Positions 1 to 6,686 of a stretch of 7,686 nt of DNA are shown piece by piece. Source of the stretch: an uncultured Sphingomonadales bacterium (GTDB lineage: Bacteria > Pseudomonadota > Alphaproteobacteria > Sphingomonadales > Sphingomonadaceae); the NCBI GenBank assembly GCA_903893935.1, contig CAITOD010000355.1, positions 1 to 7,686 of the forward strand. The letters are read 5' to 3'. The translations under genes were made by a program, and so were the position numbers. Below the pieces are notes generated by a model, which was not told the DNA's origin, made no database searches, and saw only the letters and a list, made by a program, of their open reading frames with translations. Position 1 is the stretch's first letter. The number at the start of each line of letters is the position of its first letter.

Positions 1-1302
1 ATCGCGGGCGAAGCGGGCGTGCCGTTCTTCACCATTTCGGGCTCGGATTTTGTCGAAATGTTTGTCGGCGTCGGCGCCAGCCGCGTGCGCGACATGTTCG
101 AGCAGGCCAAGAAGAACGCGCCGTGCATCGTGTTCATCGATGAAATCGATGCGGTTGGCCGCCATCGCGGCCATGGCCTCGGCAATTCCAACGACGAACG
201 CGAACAGACGCTCAACCAGCTGCTGGTCGAAATGGACGGGTTCGAAGCCAACGAAGGCATCATCATCATCGCCGCGACCAACCGCCCCGATGTGCTCGAT
301 CCGGCGCTGCTGCGTCCGGGCCGGTTCGATCGCCAGGTGGTCGTGCCGATCCCCGATATCGAAGGCCGCGAAAAAATCCTCGGCGTGCACATGAAGAAAG
401 TGCCGCTCGCCCCCGACGTCAATCCGCGCGTGATCGCGCGCGGCACACCGGGCTTTTCGGGCGCCGATCTCGCCAATCTTGTCAACGAAGCCGCCCTGCT
501 TGCCGCGCGCCGCAACAAGCGGCTGGTGGCGATGCAGGAATTCGAAGACGCCAAGGACAAAGTCATGATGGGTGCCGAGCGGCGCTCGATGGTGATGACC
601 GACGACGAAAAGAAAATGACCGCCTATCACGAGGCGGGCCATGCGATCGTGTCGGTCAACGAACCCGCCAGCGATCCGATCCACAAGGCCACGATCATCC
701 CGCGCGGCCGCGCGCTGGGTATGGTCATGCGGCTGCCCGAACGCGACAGCTATTCGTATCACCGCGACAAGATGCTGGCCAATCTGTCGGTCAGCATGGG
801 CGGGCGTGTCGCCGAGGAGCTGATCTTCGGTTACGACAAAGTCTCGTCGGGCGCCTCGTCGGATATCCAGTATGCCACGGGCCTCGCGCGCAACATGGTG
901 ATGCGCTGGGGCATGTCGGACAAGCTCGGGCCGCTGCTCTATGAAGAAAGCCAGGACGGCTATCTCGGTATGGGCATGTCGCAGCGCACGATGATGTCGG
1001 ACGAAACCGCCAAGCTGATCGACAGCGAAATCCGCGGGCTGGTCGACGATGCGCATGCCCGCGCGCATGCGATCCTCAAGGCACACCAGGACAAGCTGCA
1101 TCTGCTCGCCGAAGCGATGCTCGAATACGAAACGCTGACCGGCGAGGAAATCCGCAAGCTGATCGAGGACGGCAAGCTCGACCGGCCCGAAATTGCCGCC
1201 GACGATGGCCGCCCGCCGGTGCCGCAAGTGGTGTCGGTGCCGCGCGCCGGGCGGCGCTTCGTGGGCGTGGATGCCGGGGCACCGCAGCCGCTGGGAGCCT
1301 GA
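1..1302 (+). CDS. ftsH: ATP-dependent zinc metalloprotease FtsH (3' part, 5' end outside the window)
   Basis: FtsH is an inner-membrane AAA+ protease that extracts and degrades damaged membrane proteins and short-lived regulators. The frame is open from base 1, so the transmembrane N-terminus and the Walker A loop lie upstream. The 433 residues present are about two thirds of a usual FtsH of roughly 640. Visible in order, in window residue numbers: the pore-loop motif FVG (21-23), Walker B ending FIDEID (45-50), the second region of homology with TNRP (93-96) and RPGRFDR (105-111) carrying both arginine fingers, the zinc site HEAGH (210-214), and the third ligand Asp288 in GASSDI. The helical [11 protein letters not shown] segment near the end is also typical. 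Every catalytic residue that falls inside the window is intact. The tail after about residue 395 is Pro/Ala/Gly-rich and probably disordered, as in relatives. The quinone oxidoreductase gene follows after 5 bases, so cotranscription is likely. The identification is secure. Confidence 0.98.
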   Translation: MAGEAGVPFFTISGSDFVEMFVGVGASRVRDMFEQAKKNAPCIVFIDEIDAVGRHRGHGLGNSNDEREQTLNQLLVEMDGFEANEGIIIIAATNRPDVLDPALLRPGRFDRQVVVPIPDIEGREKILGVHMKKVPLAPDVNPRVIARGTPGFSGADLANLVNEAALLAARRNKRLVAMQEFEDAKDKVMMGAERRSMVMTDDEKKMTAYHEAGHAIVSVNEPASDPIHKATIIPRGRALGMVMRLPERDSYSYHRDKMLANLSVSMGGRVAEELIFGYDKVSSGASSDIQYATGLARNMVMRWGMSDKLGPLLYEESQDGYLGMGMSQRTMMSDETAKLIDSEIRGLVDDAHARAHAILKAHQDKLHLLAEAMLEYETLTGEEIRKLIEDGKLDRPEIAADDGRPPVPQVVSVPRAGRRFVGVDAGAPQPLGA

Positions 1303-1307
1303 CCCTG

Positions 1308-2285
1308 GTGAGCGCCAGCGAAGCGATCGTGCTGCGCCAGCCCGGCGGGCCCGAAGCGCTGGTGCTCGAAGCGATCACGGTCGATCCACCGGGGCCGGGT
1401 CAGTTGCTGATCCGGCAAAGCGCGGCCTCGGTCAATTTCCACGACATCTATGTGCGGTCGGGCGCCTATCAGACGCTGCCGCTGCCCGGCATTCCCGGGC
1501 TTGAAGCGGTGGGCCGGGTCGAAGCGCTGGGCGAGGGTGTCAGCGGCTTTGCGGTGGGCGACCGCGTGGCCTATATTTCGCGCAATTATGGCGGCTATGC
1601 GCGGGCGCGGGTGATCGACGCGGTGCTGGCGGTGCCGGTGCCCGAAGGCATCGACGACGGCGTCGCCAGCGCGTGGTTTCTCAAAGGCCTGACCGCGCAG
1701 GCGCTGGTCGATGATGTCGAACCGGTGCGCGCGGGCAGCGTCGTTCTGGCGCAAGCGGCGGGCGGCGGGGTCGGGCAACTAGTCGCGCGCATGGCCAAAT
1801 TGCGCGGTGCGACCGTGATCGGCACCGCCGGTTCGCCTGAAAAGGCAGCGCTCGCGCGCGAAGCCGGATGCGACCACGTGATCGCCTATCGCGAGGCCGA
1901 TGTGGCCGAGGCCGTGCGTGCGCTCACCAATGGCCGCGGGGTCGATGTCGCGTTCGACGCCGTCGGCAAGGATACGTTCGAAGGCTCGCTGGCTGCCCTC
2001 GCGGTCAAGGGCCATCTGGTGCATTACGGCCAGGCTTCGGGCCCGATCCCGCCGTTCGACCTTTCGCGGTTGGGCGCCAGGTCGGCCAAAGTGTCGCGCC
2101 CGTTCCTGTGGCCCTATATCAGCCCGCGCGAAAAGCTGGTTTCGGCGGCGGCCAGCCTGTTTGCGGCGATGGCTGCCGGCCGGTTGCCACTGGCGCTGGG
2201 CGGGCGCTTCCCGCTTGCCGAAGCTGCCAAGGCGCATGCCGCGCTCGAAGCCCGGGCCGCCGGACCGTTCGTGCTCGATTGCTGA
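1308..2285 (+). CDS. NAD(P)H:quinone oxidoreductase, zeta-crystallin-type MDR family
   Basis: This is a 325-residue zinc-independent medium-chain dehydrogenase/reductase of the quinone reductase (Qor/zeta-crystallin) group, predicted to be cytosolic and to reduce quinones or related carbonyls with NADPH. The N-terminal GroES-like half contains the signature VNFHDIYVRSG near residues 42-52 followed by the PGIPGLEAVG stretch. The Rossmann half has the nucleotide-binding motif AAGGGVG at 150-156, a strand ending in GTAGSPEKA, and the GCDHVIAYRE segment typical of the family. The cysteine cluster that binds structural zinc in alcohol dehydrogenases is absent, as expected for this branch. Length is normal (about 320-330). 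The start is GTG at 1308, only 5 bases after the ftsH stop, with GGGAG at 1293-1297 as a plausible ribosome binding site. The exact substrate cannot be read from sequence; crotonyl-CoA reductase-like or other enone reductase activity is an alternative. Confidence 0.93.
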   Translation: MSASEAIVLRQPGGPEALVLEAITVDPPGPGQLLIRQSAASVNFHDIYVRSGAYQTLPLPGIPGLEAVGRVEALGEGVSGFAVGDRVAYISRNYGGYARARVIDAVLAVPVPEGIDDGVASAWFLKGLTAQALVDDVEPVRAGSVVLAQAAGGGVGQLVARMAKLRGATVIGTAGSPEKAALAREAGCDHVIAYREADVAEAVRALTNGRGVDVAFDAVGKDTFEGSLAALAVKGHLVHYGQASGPIPPFDLSRLGARSAKVSRPFLWPYISPREKLVSAAASLFAAMAAGRLPLALGGRFPLAEAAKAHAALEARAAGPFVLDC

Positions 2286-2290
2286 TTCTT

Positions 2291-2311
2291 GCGCCGTCGG
2301 GCGCGCGTTTT
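2291..2311 (+). terminator. Possible weak intrinsic terminator after the quinone oxidoreductase gene
   Basis: GCGCC (2291-2295), loop GTCG, GGCGC (2300-2304), then GCG and four T residues (2308-2311), starting 5 bases after the stop codon. The stem is GC-only but just 5 bp and the T run is short and offset, so this is a candidate only. Confidence 0.35.
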
Positions 2312-2323
2312 ACCAGCCGTTAA

Positions 2324-2339
2324 CCCTGCTCGTGCAGGG
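2324..2339. other. Perfect 6-bp stem-loop in the gap before the M23 peptidase gene
   Basis: CCCTGC (2324-2329) and GCAGGG (2334-2339) are perfect complements around a TCGT loop. No T run follows on either strand, so it does not look like an intrinsic terminator. It could be a leader hairpin, a protein-binding site or chance in GC-rich DNA. It lies 38 bases upstream of the peptidase start. Confidence 0.4.
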
Positions 2340-2377
2340 ATCGGTGGGCACTCGCGTCTCGATGGAAAAAACCGCCC

Positions 2378-3949
2378 ATGGCTCTCGCCGGTTCCGATTC
2401 TGCGCTGATCGAAGTGCGCAGCTTTGGTCGCGCGCGGCCGGGGCAGCCGGGGCTGCGCCGCAGCGGATTTCCGCGCACCGAGCCCGCACCGCCGCCGCCT
2501 CCGCCACCGTCCTTGCGCGACTTGCCGCACCCGCTCGCGCGCCGCTGGGATCGCTGGTGCTGCCGGATCGAAGTGGGGCTGGCGGGCAGGCTGCCGGTCA
2601 CCGATTTGCGCGCCGATATCGGCAGCCGCCGCTGGTTTGGCGGAGCGGCTCGCCTGGTGGCCTACGCGCTGCCGGCTTTGCTGTGCATGCCCACGTTCAG
2701 CCCGTTCGAAGCCGCGCCTTTGCCGCTCCCCGGCGACGGCGCGATGCTCGAACTGCGCGCAGCGGCAATCCGGCCGCTGATTGCGGGCGGGGGCAACGGG
2801 CGTCATTTTGCGGCGTCCGATCTGGTTCGCCGGCTCGATTCGGTGCCCGAACGCGCGACCATCGGGCTGACTGCAGTGCTGGGCGAAAACGACGATCTGG
2901 CGCATATGCTGCAACGGCTGGGGCTCGCCCCGCGCGATGCCGATGCCGTGCGGACGATCGCCGCGCCGCTCGGCAATCCGGCACCGGGCACGCGCTTTGC
3001 GGTCACGCTGGGCCCGCGCGCGGCCACCGGCGAGCTGCGCCCGCTGGCTGCGCTGTCGTATCGGCCGCGCTACGATCTCGACGTCACGATCGCGCGCGAG
3101 CAGGGCCGGCTCACGCTCCACCAGCGGCCGATCCCGGTCGATGCGACCCCGCTGCATCTGGTCGGTGCAGTCGGCTCCAGCCTCTATCGTGCCGCGCGCG
3201 ATGCCGGCGCGAGCCCCGGCACAGTGCAGGCCTATCTCCAGGCAGTCGACCAGTACCTGCCGTTTGAAGCGATCGAACCCGGCGACCAGTTCGAACTGGT
3301 GGTCGCGCACAAACGCGCGCTCGACGGTTCGAACAGTGCGCCGGGCGAAGATGGCGCACTGCTCTACGCCGGCATCTTGCGCGACGGAAAGCCGCTGCTG
3401 CGCGCGATGCGCTGGGGCAATGACGGCAACTTCTTTACGCCCGAAGCGCTTGCAGATTCGGCGCAACAGCACTCGGGCGTGCTGCTGGCGCCGGTCGATG
3501 GAAATATCACCTCGTATTTCGGCATGCGCCACCACCCGATCCTCGGCGTCGTGCGGCTCCACGCCGGGATCGATATCGCCGCGCGCAGCGGCTCGCCGAT
3601 TTACGCGGTGACCGACGGGGTGGTGTCCTATGCCGGCTGGCATGGCGGGCATGGCAATTATGTCCGGCTCGAACACGGCGGTGGTATCGACACCGGCTAT
3701 GGCCATATGAGCCGCATCGCGGTGAGCGCGGGCACGCGCGTCGCGCGCGGCCAGGTGATCGGCTATGTCGGCGCGACCGGGCTCGCGACCGGGCCGCATC
3801 TGCACTATGAACTGTTCCGCAGCGGGCAGCCGGTCGATCCGCTGTCGATCCGCTTTATCCCGCGTCATGTGGCGGTCGATCCGCACGAAGTGGCACTGTT
3901 CCGCGCGCGGATGCAGCAATTGCTGGCATTGCCGCGAAACGGCGCCTGA
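2378..3949 (+). CDS. Membrane-anchored M23 family peptidoglycan endopeptidase, MepM-like
   Basis: This 523-residue protein should cleave peptide cross-links in peptidoglycan on the periplasmic side and so permit wall growth or separation. An N-terminal cytoplasmic segment of about 85 residues contains a proline run (PAPPPPPPPS, 36-45) and is basic. A single hydrophobic helix at about 87-107 would act as signal anchor. Next come a LysM/OapA-like stretch (about 165-195) and a MepM-type middle domain (about 260-360, with SSLY and EPGDQFELV). The lytic M23 beta-sheet core is at about 369-492. Zinc ligands are His395 and Asp399 (HAGID) and His476 (HLHYE, 474-478); His443 in YGHM is the other catalytic histidine, so the enzyme looks active. 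The start is ATG at 2378, with only a weak GGA at 2364-2366 as ribosome binding site. The layout resembles Escherichia coli MepM, but the cytoplasmic tail is longer. hemB follows after 49 bases. Substrate bond and partners are not visible. Confidence 0.92.
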   Translation: MALAGSDSALIEVRSFGRARPGQPGLRRSGFPRTEPAPPPPPPPSLRDLPHPLARRWDRWCCRIEVGLAGRLPVTDLRADIGSRRWFGGAARLVAYALPALLCMPTFSPFEAAPLPLPGDGAMLELRAAAIRPLIAGGGNGRHFAASDLVRRLDSVPERATIGLTAVLGENDDLAHMLQRLGLAPRDADAVRTIAAPLGNPAPGTRFAVTLGPRAATGELRPLAALSYRPRYDLDVTIAREQGRLTLHQRPIPVDATPLHLVGAVGSSLYRAARDAGASPGTVQAYLQAVDQYLPFEAIEPGDQFELVVAHKRALDGSNSAPGEDGALLYAGILRDGKPLLRAMRWGNDGNFFTPEALADSAQQHSGVLLAPVDGNITSYFGMRHHPILGVVRLHAGIDIAARSGSPIYAVTDGVVSYAGWHGGHGNYVRLEHGGGIDTGYGHMSRIAVSAGTRVARGQVIGYVGATGLATGPHLHYELFRSGQPVDPLSIRFIPRHVAVDPHEVALFRARMQQLLALPRNGA

Positions 3950-3998
3950 GCGAAAAACCCGTTTGCGCGGGCTGTGCCGGTCGATAAGACTGTCGCGC

Positions 3999-4991
3999 AT
4001 GACCAGCTACCCCCATGTGCGCCTGCGCCGCACCCGCGCTTCGGCGTGGAGCCGCGCGCTCCATCGCGAAGTCGAAGTGACCCCGGCCGATCTGATCTGG
4101 CCGCTGTTTGTGACCGAAGGCCACGATCTGGAGGTTCCGGTGGCATCGCTTCCCGGCGTGTCGCGCTGGTCGGTCGATCGTATTGCCGATCAGGCGCGGC
4201 TGGCAGTCGCTGCGGGCATTCCCGCCATCGCGCTGTTTCCCAACACGCAGGCAGACCGGCGCAGCCACGACGGGGGCGAGGCGCTCAATCCCGACAATCT
4301 GATGTGCCGCGCCATCCGCGCGATCAAGCAGGCGTGCGGGCATGATATCGGCGTGCTGACCGATGTCGCGCTCGATCCTTATACCAGCCACGGGCAGGAC
4401 GGGCTGATCGACGATGCGGGCTATGTCATCAACGACGAAACCGTCGATGTGCTGGTCGGCCAGAGCCTCAACCAGGCCGCCGCCGGCGCCGATATCATCG
4501 CGCCTTCGGACATGATGGATGGCCGCGTCGCCGCGATCCGCATGGCGCTCGAAGCGGCGGGGCACACCAATGTGCAGATCATGGCCTATGCCGCCAAATA
4601 TGCCTCGGCGTTCTATGGTCCGTTCCGCGATGCGGTGGGCAGCCACGGATTGCTCAAGGGCGACAAGAAGACCTATCAGATGGACCCGGCCAACGCCGAA
4701 GAGGCGCTGCGCGAGGTCGAGCTCGATCTCGCCGAAGGGGCCGACAGCGTGATGGTCAAGCCGGGGCTGCCTTATCTCGATATTGCCTGGCGGGTGAAAT
4801 CGACGTTCGGCGTGCCGGTGTTTGCCTATCAGGTCAGCGGCGAATACGCGATGATCGAAGCCGCAGTGGCAGCGGGTGCGGCCGATCGCGACGCGATCGT
4901 GCTCGAAACGCTGACGGCGTTCAAACGCGCGGGCTGTTCGGGGGTGCTGAGCTATCACGCGCTCCACGCCGCGCGCCTGCTGGGCGCCTGA
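3999..4991 (+). CDS. hemB: Delta-aminolevulinic acid dehydratase (porphobilinogen synthase)
   Basis: HemB condenses two 5-aminolevulinate molecules into porphobilinogen, the second common step of tetrapyrrole (haem) synthesis in the cytoplasm. The product is 330 residues, the normal length. Both substrate lysines are present: Lys200 in MAYAAKYAS and the Schiff-base Lys254 in MVKPG. The metal-site segment reads DVALDPYTSHGQDG (122-135), with Ala124, Asp126 and Asp134 where zinc-dependent enzymes carry three cysteines. By family knowledge this is the Mg-type form, as in Pseudomonas aeruginosa and alphaproteobacteria. The reading frame is open further upstream, into the M23 gene, but ATG 3999 gives the expected N-terminus (MTSYPHVRLRR) and is chosen for that reason. 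There is no clear Shine-Dalgarno sequence in front of it. The 49-base gap to the peptidase gene shows no convincing promoter or terminator. The carbonic anhydrase-like gene starts 3 bases after the stop, which suggests translational coupling. Confidence 0.98.
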   Translation: MTSYPHVRLRRTRASAWSRALHREVEVTPADLIWPLFVTEGHDLEVPVASLPGVSRWSVDRIADQARLAVAAGIPAIALFPNTQADRRSHDGGEALNPDNLMCRAIRAIKQACGHDIGVLTDVALDPYTSHGQDGLIDDAGYVINDETVDVLVGQSLNQAAAGADIIAPSDMMDGRVAAIRMALEAAGHTNVQIMAYAAKYASAFYGPFRDAVGSHGLLKGDKKTYQMDPANAEEALREVELDLAEGADSVMVKPGLPYLDIAWRVKSTFGVPVFAYQVSGEYAMIEAAVAAGAADRDAIVLETLTAFKRAGCSGVLSYHALHAARLLGA

Positions 4992-4994
4992 CCG

Positions 4995-5561
4995 ATGCGC
5001 CGCGATCTGACCATCGTTCCGTTTCGCGGCATTGCCCCGCGCATCGATCCGACCGCATTCATCGCGCCCGGGTGCCGCATCATTGGCGATGTCGAAATCG
5101 GGGCAGAGGCTTCGATCTGGTACAACTGCGTCATCCGCGGCGACGTCAATCGCGTGGTGATCGGCGCGCGCAGCAATGTGCAGGACGGCACGGTGATCCA
5201 CTGCGACAGCCCCGACCCGCGTCACCCGCAAGGCTTCCCGACGCTAATCGGCGAAGACGTGCTGATCGGGCATATGGCGATGATCCATGGCTGCACGATC
5301 CACGATCGCGGATTCGTCGGTCTGTCGACCACGGTGATGAACGGCTGCGTGATTGAAAGCGATGCCATGCTCGCCGCCGGTGCGCTGCTGACTCCGGGCA
5401 AGCGGATCGCCGCGCGCCAATTGTGGGGCGGGCGCCCGGCCGCGTTCATGCGCGAGCTGACCGATGCTGCGCTTGCCGACATGCGCCTCGGCGTCGCGCA
5501 TTATGTCGCCAACGCCCGCGCGCATGCCGAGGCGCTCGCCGATGGCGCGCCCCAGGATTGA
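4995..5561 (+). CDS. Gamma-class carbonic anhydrase family protein (left-handed beta-helix)
   Basis: The 188-residue protein belongs to the gamma carbonic anhydrase/YrdA-PaaY family of trimeric left-handed parallel beta-helices. Hexapeptide-like repeats such as IIGDVEIGAEASIW and VVIGARSNVQDGTVIH run through residues 29-69 and continue to about 140. The three metal-binding histidines are present: His69 (IHCD), His93 and His98 (GHMAMIH), with the 5-residue spacing of the second and third ligands typical of the family. Arg48, Asp50, Gln63 and Asp64 also match conserved positions. The short C-terminal helix (about 155-188) is normal. It may reversibly hydrate CO2, but many members of this family are inactive as carbonic anhydrases or are thioesterase/acyltransferase-like, so catalysis is not established from sequence. 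It starts 3 bases after hemB with no obvious ribosome binding site, suggesting coupled translation, and its end overlaps the next gene by 20 bases. Confidence 0.93.
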   Translation: MRRDLTIVPFRGIAPRIDPTAFIAPGCRIIGDVEIGAEASIWYNCVIRGDVNRVVIGARSNVQDGTVIHCDSPDPRHPQGFPTLIGEDVLIGHMAMIHGCTIHDRGFVGLSTTVMNGCVIESDAMLAAGALLTPGKRIAARQLWGGRPAAFMRELTDAALADMRLGVAHYVANARAHAEALADGAPQD

Positions 5562-5826
5562 GTTTCCCCCCGCTGCTGCCATCCGCGCGCTGGGTGATGG
5601 CGACGGACGGCTTGCGGTGCGGGTGACCCCGGGCGCGCGCGAGGAAGCGATCACGATTGTCGATGGCCGCATACTGGTAAAAGTGCGCGCCAAACCCGAC
5701 GATGGCAAGGCTACCGCTGCGGTGCTGGAATTGCTCGCCGAGGCGCTGGGCATCGGTATCAGCCGCCTCGAATTGTTGCGCGGCGCAACTTCGCGCGAAA
5801 AACTGATCCGGATCAGCCCCGGTTAA
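5542..5826 (+). CDS. DUF167 (YggU-like) family protein
   Basis: This small protein of 94 residues belongs to the DUF167/YggU family, a compact alpha/beta fold of unknown biochemical function found widely in bacteria and eukaryotes. The diagnostic pattern is visible: RVTPGAREEAI (about 27-37), then KVRAKPDDGKATAAVLELLA (about 46-65) and a C-terminal GATSREKLIRI strand. These correspond to the APPVDGQAN and KGELGRHKQIKI parts of YggU as I remember them. The frame is open further upstream, but ATG 5542 gives the family-typical length and has GAGG at 5529-5532, 9 bases before it. This start places the first 20 bases inside the carbonic anhydrase-like gene, a common arrangement for coupled translation. 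It is likely the last gene of the hemB group, because a terminator-like hairpin covers its stop codon. No function is assigned. Confidence 0.9.
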   Translation: MARPRIEFPPAAAIRALGDGDGRLAVRVTPGAREEAITIVDGRILVKVRAKPDDGKATAAVLELLAEALGIGISRLELLRGATSREKLIRISPG

Positions 5827-5841
5827 GCCGGGCTGGCGTTT
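5814..5841 (+). terminator. Possible intrinsic terminator at the end of the hemB group
   Basis: CAGCCCCGG (5814-5822) pairs with CCGGGCTG (5828-5835) as an 8-bp stem with one bulged C around a TTAAG loop that includes the DUF167 stop codon. GCG and three T residues follow. The stem is strong but the T tract is short, so activity is uncertain. Confidence 0.4.
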
Positions 5842-5866
5842 ACAGCGACGAGGGCCATGCTAGTCT
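5839..5866 (+). promoter_or_regulatory. Candidate sigma-70-type promoter for the exported-protein gene
   Basis: TTTACA (5839-5844) matches the -35 consensus at five of six bases. After 16 bases, TAGTCT (5861-5866) is a weak -10 strengthened by an upstream TG at 5858-5859 (extended -10). The predicted start near 5873 gives a leader of about 30 bases, containing AGGA (5890-5893) 10 bases before ATG 5904. The -35 lies directly behind the terminator-like hairpin, which fits a separate transcription unit. Confidence 0.45.
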
Positions 5867-5903
5867 CGATCCGCAACCGAACCACCGACAGGAATTTGCA
5901 CCC

Positions 5904-6230
5904 ATGAAATCGATCCCCATGCTCGCTGCTCTTGCCACGCTGTCACTCGCCGTGCCGGCTCACGCCAATCCGCCATCCTCTGCAAGCACACCGGGCGCAG
6001 CCCCGACTGCGCCGGCGACCAAATACACGCTCGATACCCCGATCGAAACGCTGGTCGCCGATCCACGCGCACGCACAGTGCTCGATACCGATCTGCCGGG
6101 CCTGACCAGCCACCCGCAGTTCGAAAGTTTCAAGGGCATGAGCCTGACCACGCTTTCGACGTTCGCGCCCGACAAGCTGACCCCCGACCGGCTTGCCAAA
6201 GTGAAGACCGAACTCGCTTCGTTGAACTGA
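5904..6230 (+). CDS. Small exported protein of unknown function
   Basis: The 108-residue product starts with a clear Sec signal peptide (MKSIPMLAALATLSLAVPAHA), cleavage being likely after AHA at residue 21, so the mature form is about 87 residues and periplasmic or secreted. A Ser/Pro/Ala/Thr-rich linker (22-39) precedes one compact module, about 40-108. Its visible landmarks are TPIETLVADPRARTVL, DLPGL, HPQF and KGMSLTTL, followed by a C-terminal amphipathic stretch. I have a vague memory of similar modules (a DP..R..VL, PGL, GMSL pattern) in sphingomonad secreted proteins, sometimes attached to hydrolases, but cannot name a family. The TP..ELV..P.A..VL-like start faintly recalls DUF1858/ScdA-N-type helical domains, without their cysteines. 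There are no cysteines in the mature part and no catalytic motif. It has its own promoter candidate and AGGA ribosome binding site, and converges with the toxin gene 36 bases away. Confidence 0.8.
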   Translation: MKSIPMLAALATLSLAVPAHANPPSSASTPGAAPTAPATKYTLDTPIETLVADPRARTVLDTDLPGLTSHPQFESFKGMSLTTLSTFAPDKLTPDRLAKVKTELASLN

Positions 6231-6237
6231 GATATGC

Positions 6238-6250
6238 GCCGCGAAGCGGC
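6238..6250. terminator. Small hairpin between the convergent exported-protein and toxin genes
   Basis: GCCGC (6238-6242) and GCGGC (6246-6250) are perfect complements around GAA, 8 bases after the exported-protein stop codon. There is no T run on the plus strand, so if it helps to end that transcript it does so weakly or with Rho. Confidence 0.25.
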
Positions 6251-6255
6251 AAACA

Positions 6256-6276
6256 TCCGGCCTGGGTCAGGCCGGA
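6256..6276 (-). terminator. Hairpin at the toxin gene end, possible terminator for the toxin-antitoxin operon
   Basis: TCCGGCCTG (6256-6264) and CAGGCCGGA (6268-6276) form a perfect 9-bp stem around a 3-base loop that contains part of the toxin stop codon. Read on the minus strand, the stem is followed by TGTTTG, a short T-rich stretch, so termination of the toxin transcript is plausible. On the plus strand no T run follows. Confidence 0.45.
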
Positions 6277-6686
6277 CCCCAGGGATTGATAACCTGCAAT
6301 CCGCCTGCCAAAAACGGAGCGACATCGCGGGTCGCCACGATGAACCCTCGCGATGCTGCGATTGCGGCAATATAGCCATCGGGCGTGGGGAAGCCTTTGC
6401 CTGACTGGTGTGCTGCTATCGCAAGCAGGGCGTACCGTTCTGCGGCATCCGCGTCAAAAGGCAGAACGCGGCCGTGCCAAAGGCGCGTGATGAGCGCGAA
6501 TTGTTCGCCGAGTTGTTCCTTGCGACGGCCAATCGGCAGGCGGGCAAGGCCGTAATGGATTTCTGCGAGCGTTATCGCGGTGGTGTAGAGCGTTTCGATC
6601 GGTTGCTCGTTCAGCCAGTTGCGCACTTGCGGCGAAGGCGCCGGCCGCATGGCCTCGGACATAACATCGGTGTCGAGGACGATCAT
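6267..6686 (-). CDS. vapC: VapC/FitB-family PIN-domain ribonuclease toxin
   Basis: The 139-residue protein is a single PIN domain, the toxin half of a type II toxin-antitoxin pair; such toxins are Mg-dependent ribonucleases held inactive by the cognate antitoxin. The four acidic metal-binding residues are present: Asp5 (MIVLDTDV), Glu42 (TLAEIHYG), Asp103 (PTPDGYIAAIA) and Asp121 (ATRDVAPF). The phrases SEAMRP, TAITLAEI.YGLARLP and GRVLPFD, and the end VINPW, are characteristic of the FitB branch. Residue 7 is Asp where many FitB/VapC proteins have Asn, a common variation. Length is typical. Its ATG (6686-6684) overlaps the antitoxin TGA (6685-6683) in an ATGA arrangement, so translation is probably coupled and toxin made only with antitoxin. 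It should be functional as far as the sequence shows; the RNA target is unknown. Confidence 0.93.
   Translation of the reverse strand: MIVLDTDVMSEAMRPAPSPQVRNWLNEQPIETLYTTAITLAEIHYGLARLPIGRRKEQLGEQFALITRLWHGRVLPFDADAAERYALLAIAAHQSGKGFPTPDGYIAAIAASRGFIVATRDVAPFLAGGLQVINPWGPA

Noticed and set aside
2284..2400. Two GATTC sites (2284-2288 and 2396-2400) around the peptidase start as CcrM/GcrA-type regulatory methylation sites
   Set aside because: Other GANTC sites occur inside genes in this window (near 2838, 3455, 5311 and 5390), so the pair is not clearly enriched and no promoter was recognised beside it.
1900..3267. Open frame on the plus strand crossing from the quinone oxidoreductase into the peptidase gene, including an ATG at 2362
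   Set aside because: It is out of frame with both conserved proteins, gives an Arg/Ala-rich translation without domains, and the ATG at 2362 only starts this shadow frame.
3950..3998. Possible promoter or terminator in the 49 bases between the peptidase gene and hemB
   Set aside because: The best -35/-10 pair (TTTGCG, 17 bases, TAAGAC) matches consensus at only about half of the bases and would leave almost no leader. The CCCG/CGGG stem is only 4 bp and has its T run on the minus strand, where there is no gene to end.
2114..4000. Very long open frame on the minus strand (628 codons) opposite the M23 peptidase gene
   Set aside because: It is antisense to a well-supported gene, its translation is rich in Arg, Ala, Gln and His without recognisable motifs, and such open antisense frames are a normal by-product of GC-rich codon use.
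3855..5231. Long open frame on the minus strand (458 codons) opposite hemB and the carbonic anhydrase-like gene
   Set aside because: It spans several conserved plus-strand genes, shows low-complexity composition and no motif, so it is a codon-bias shadow.
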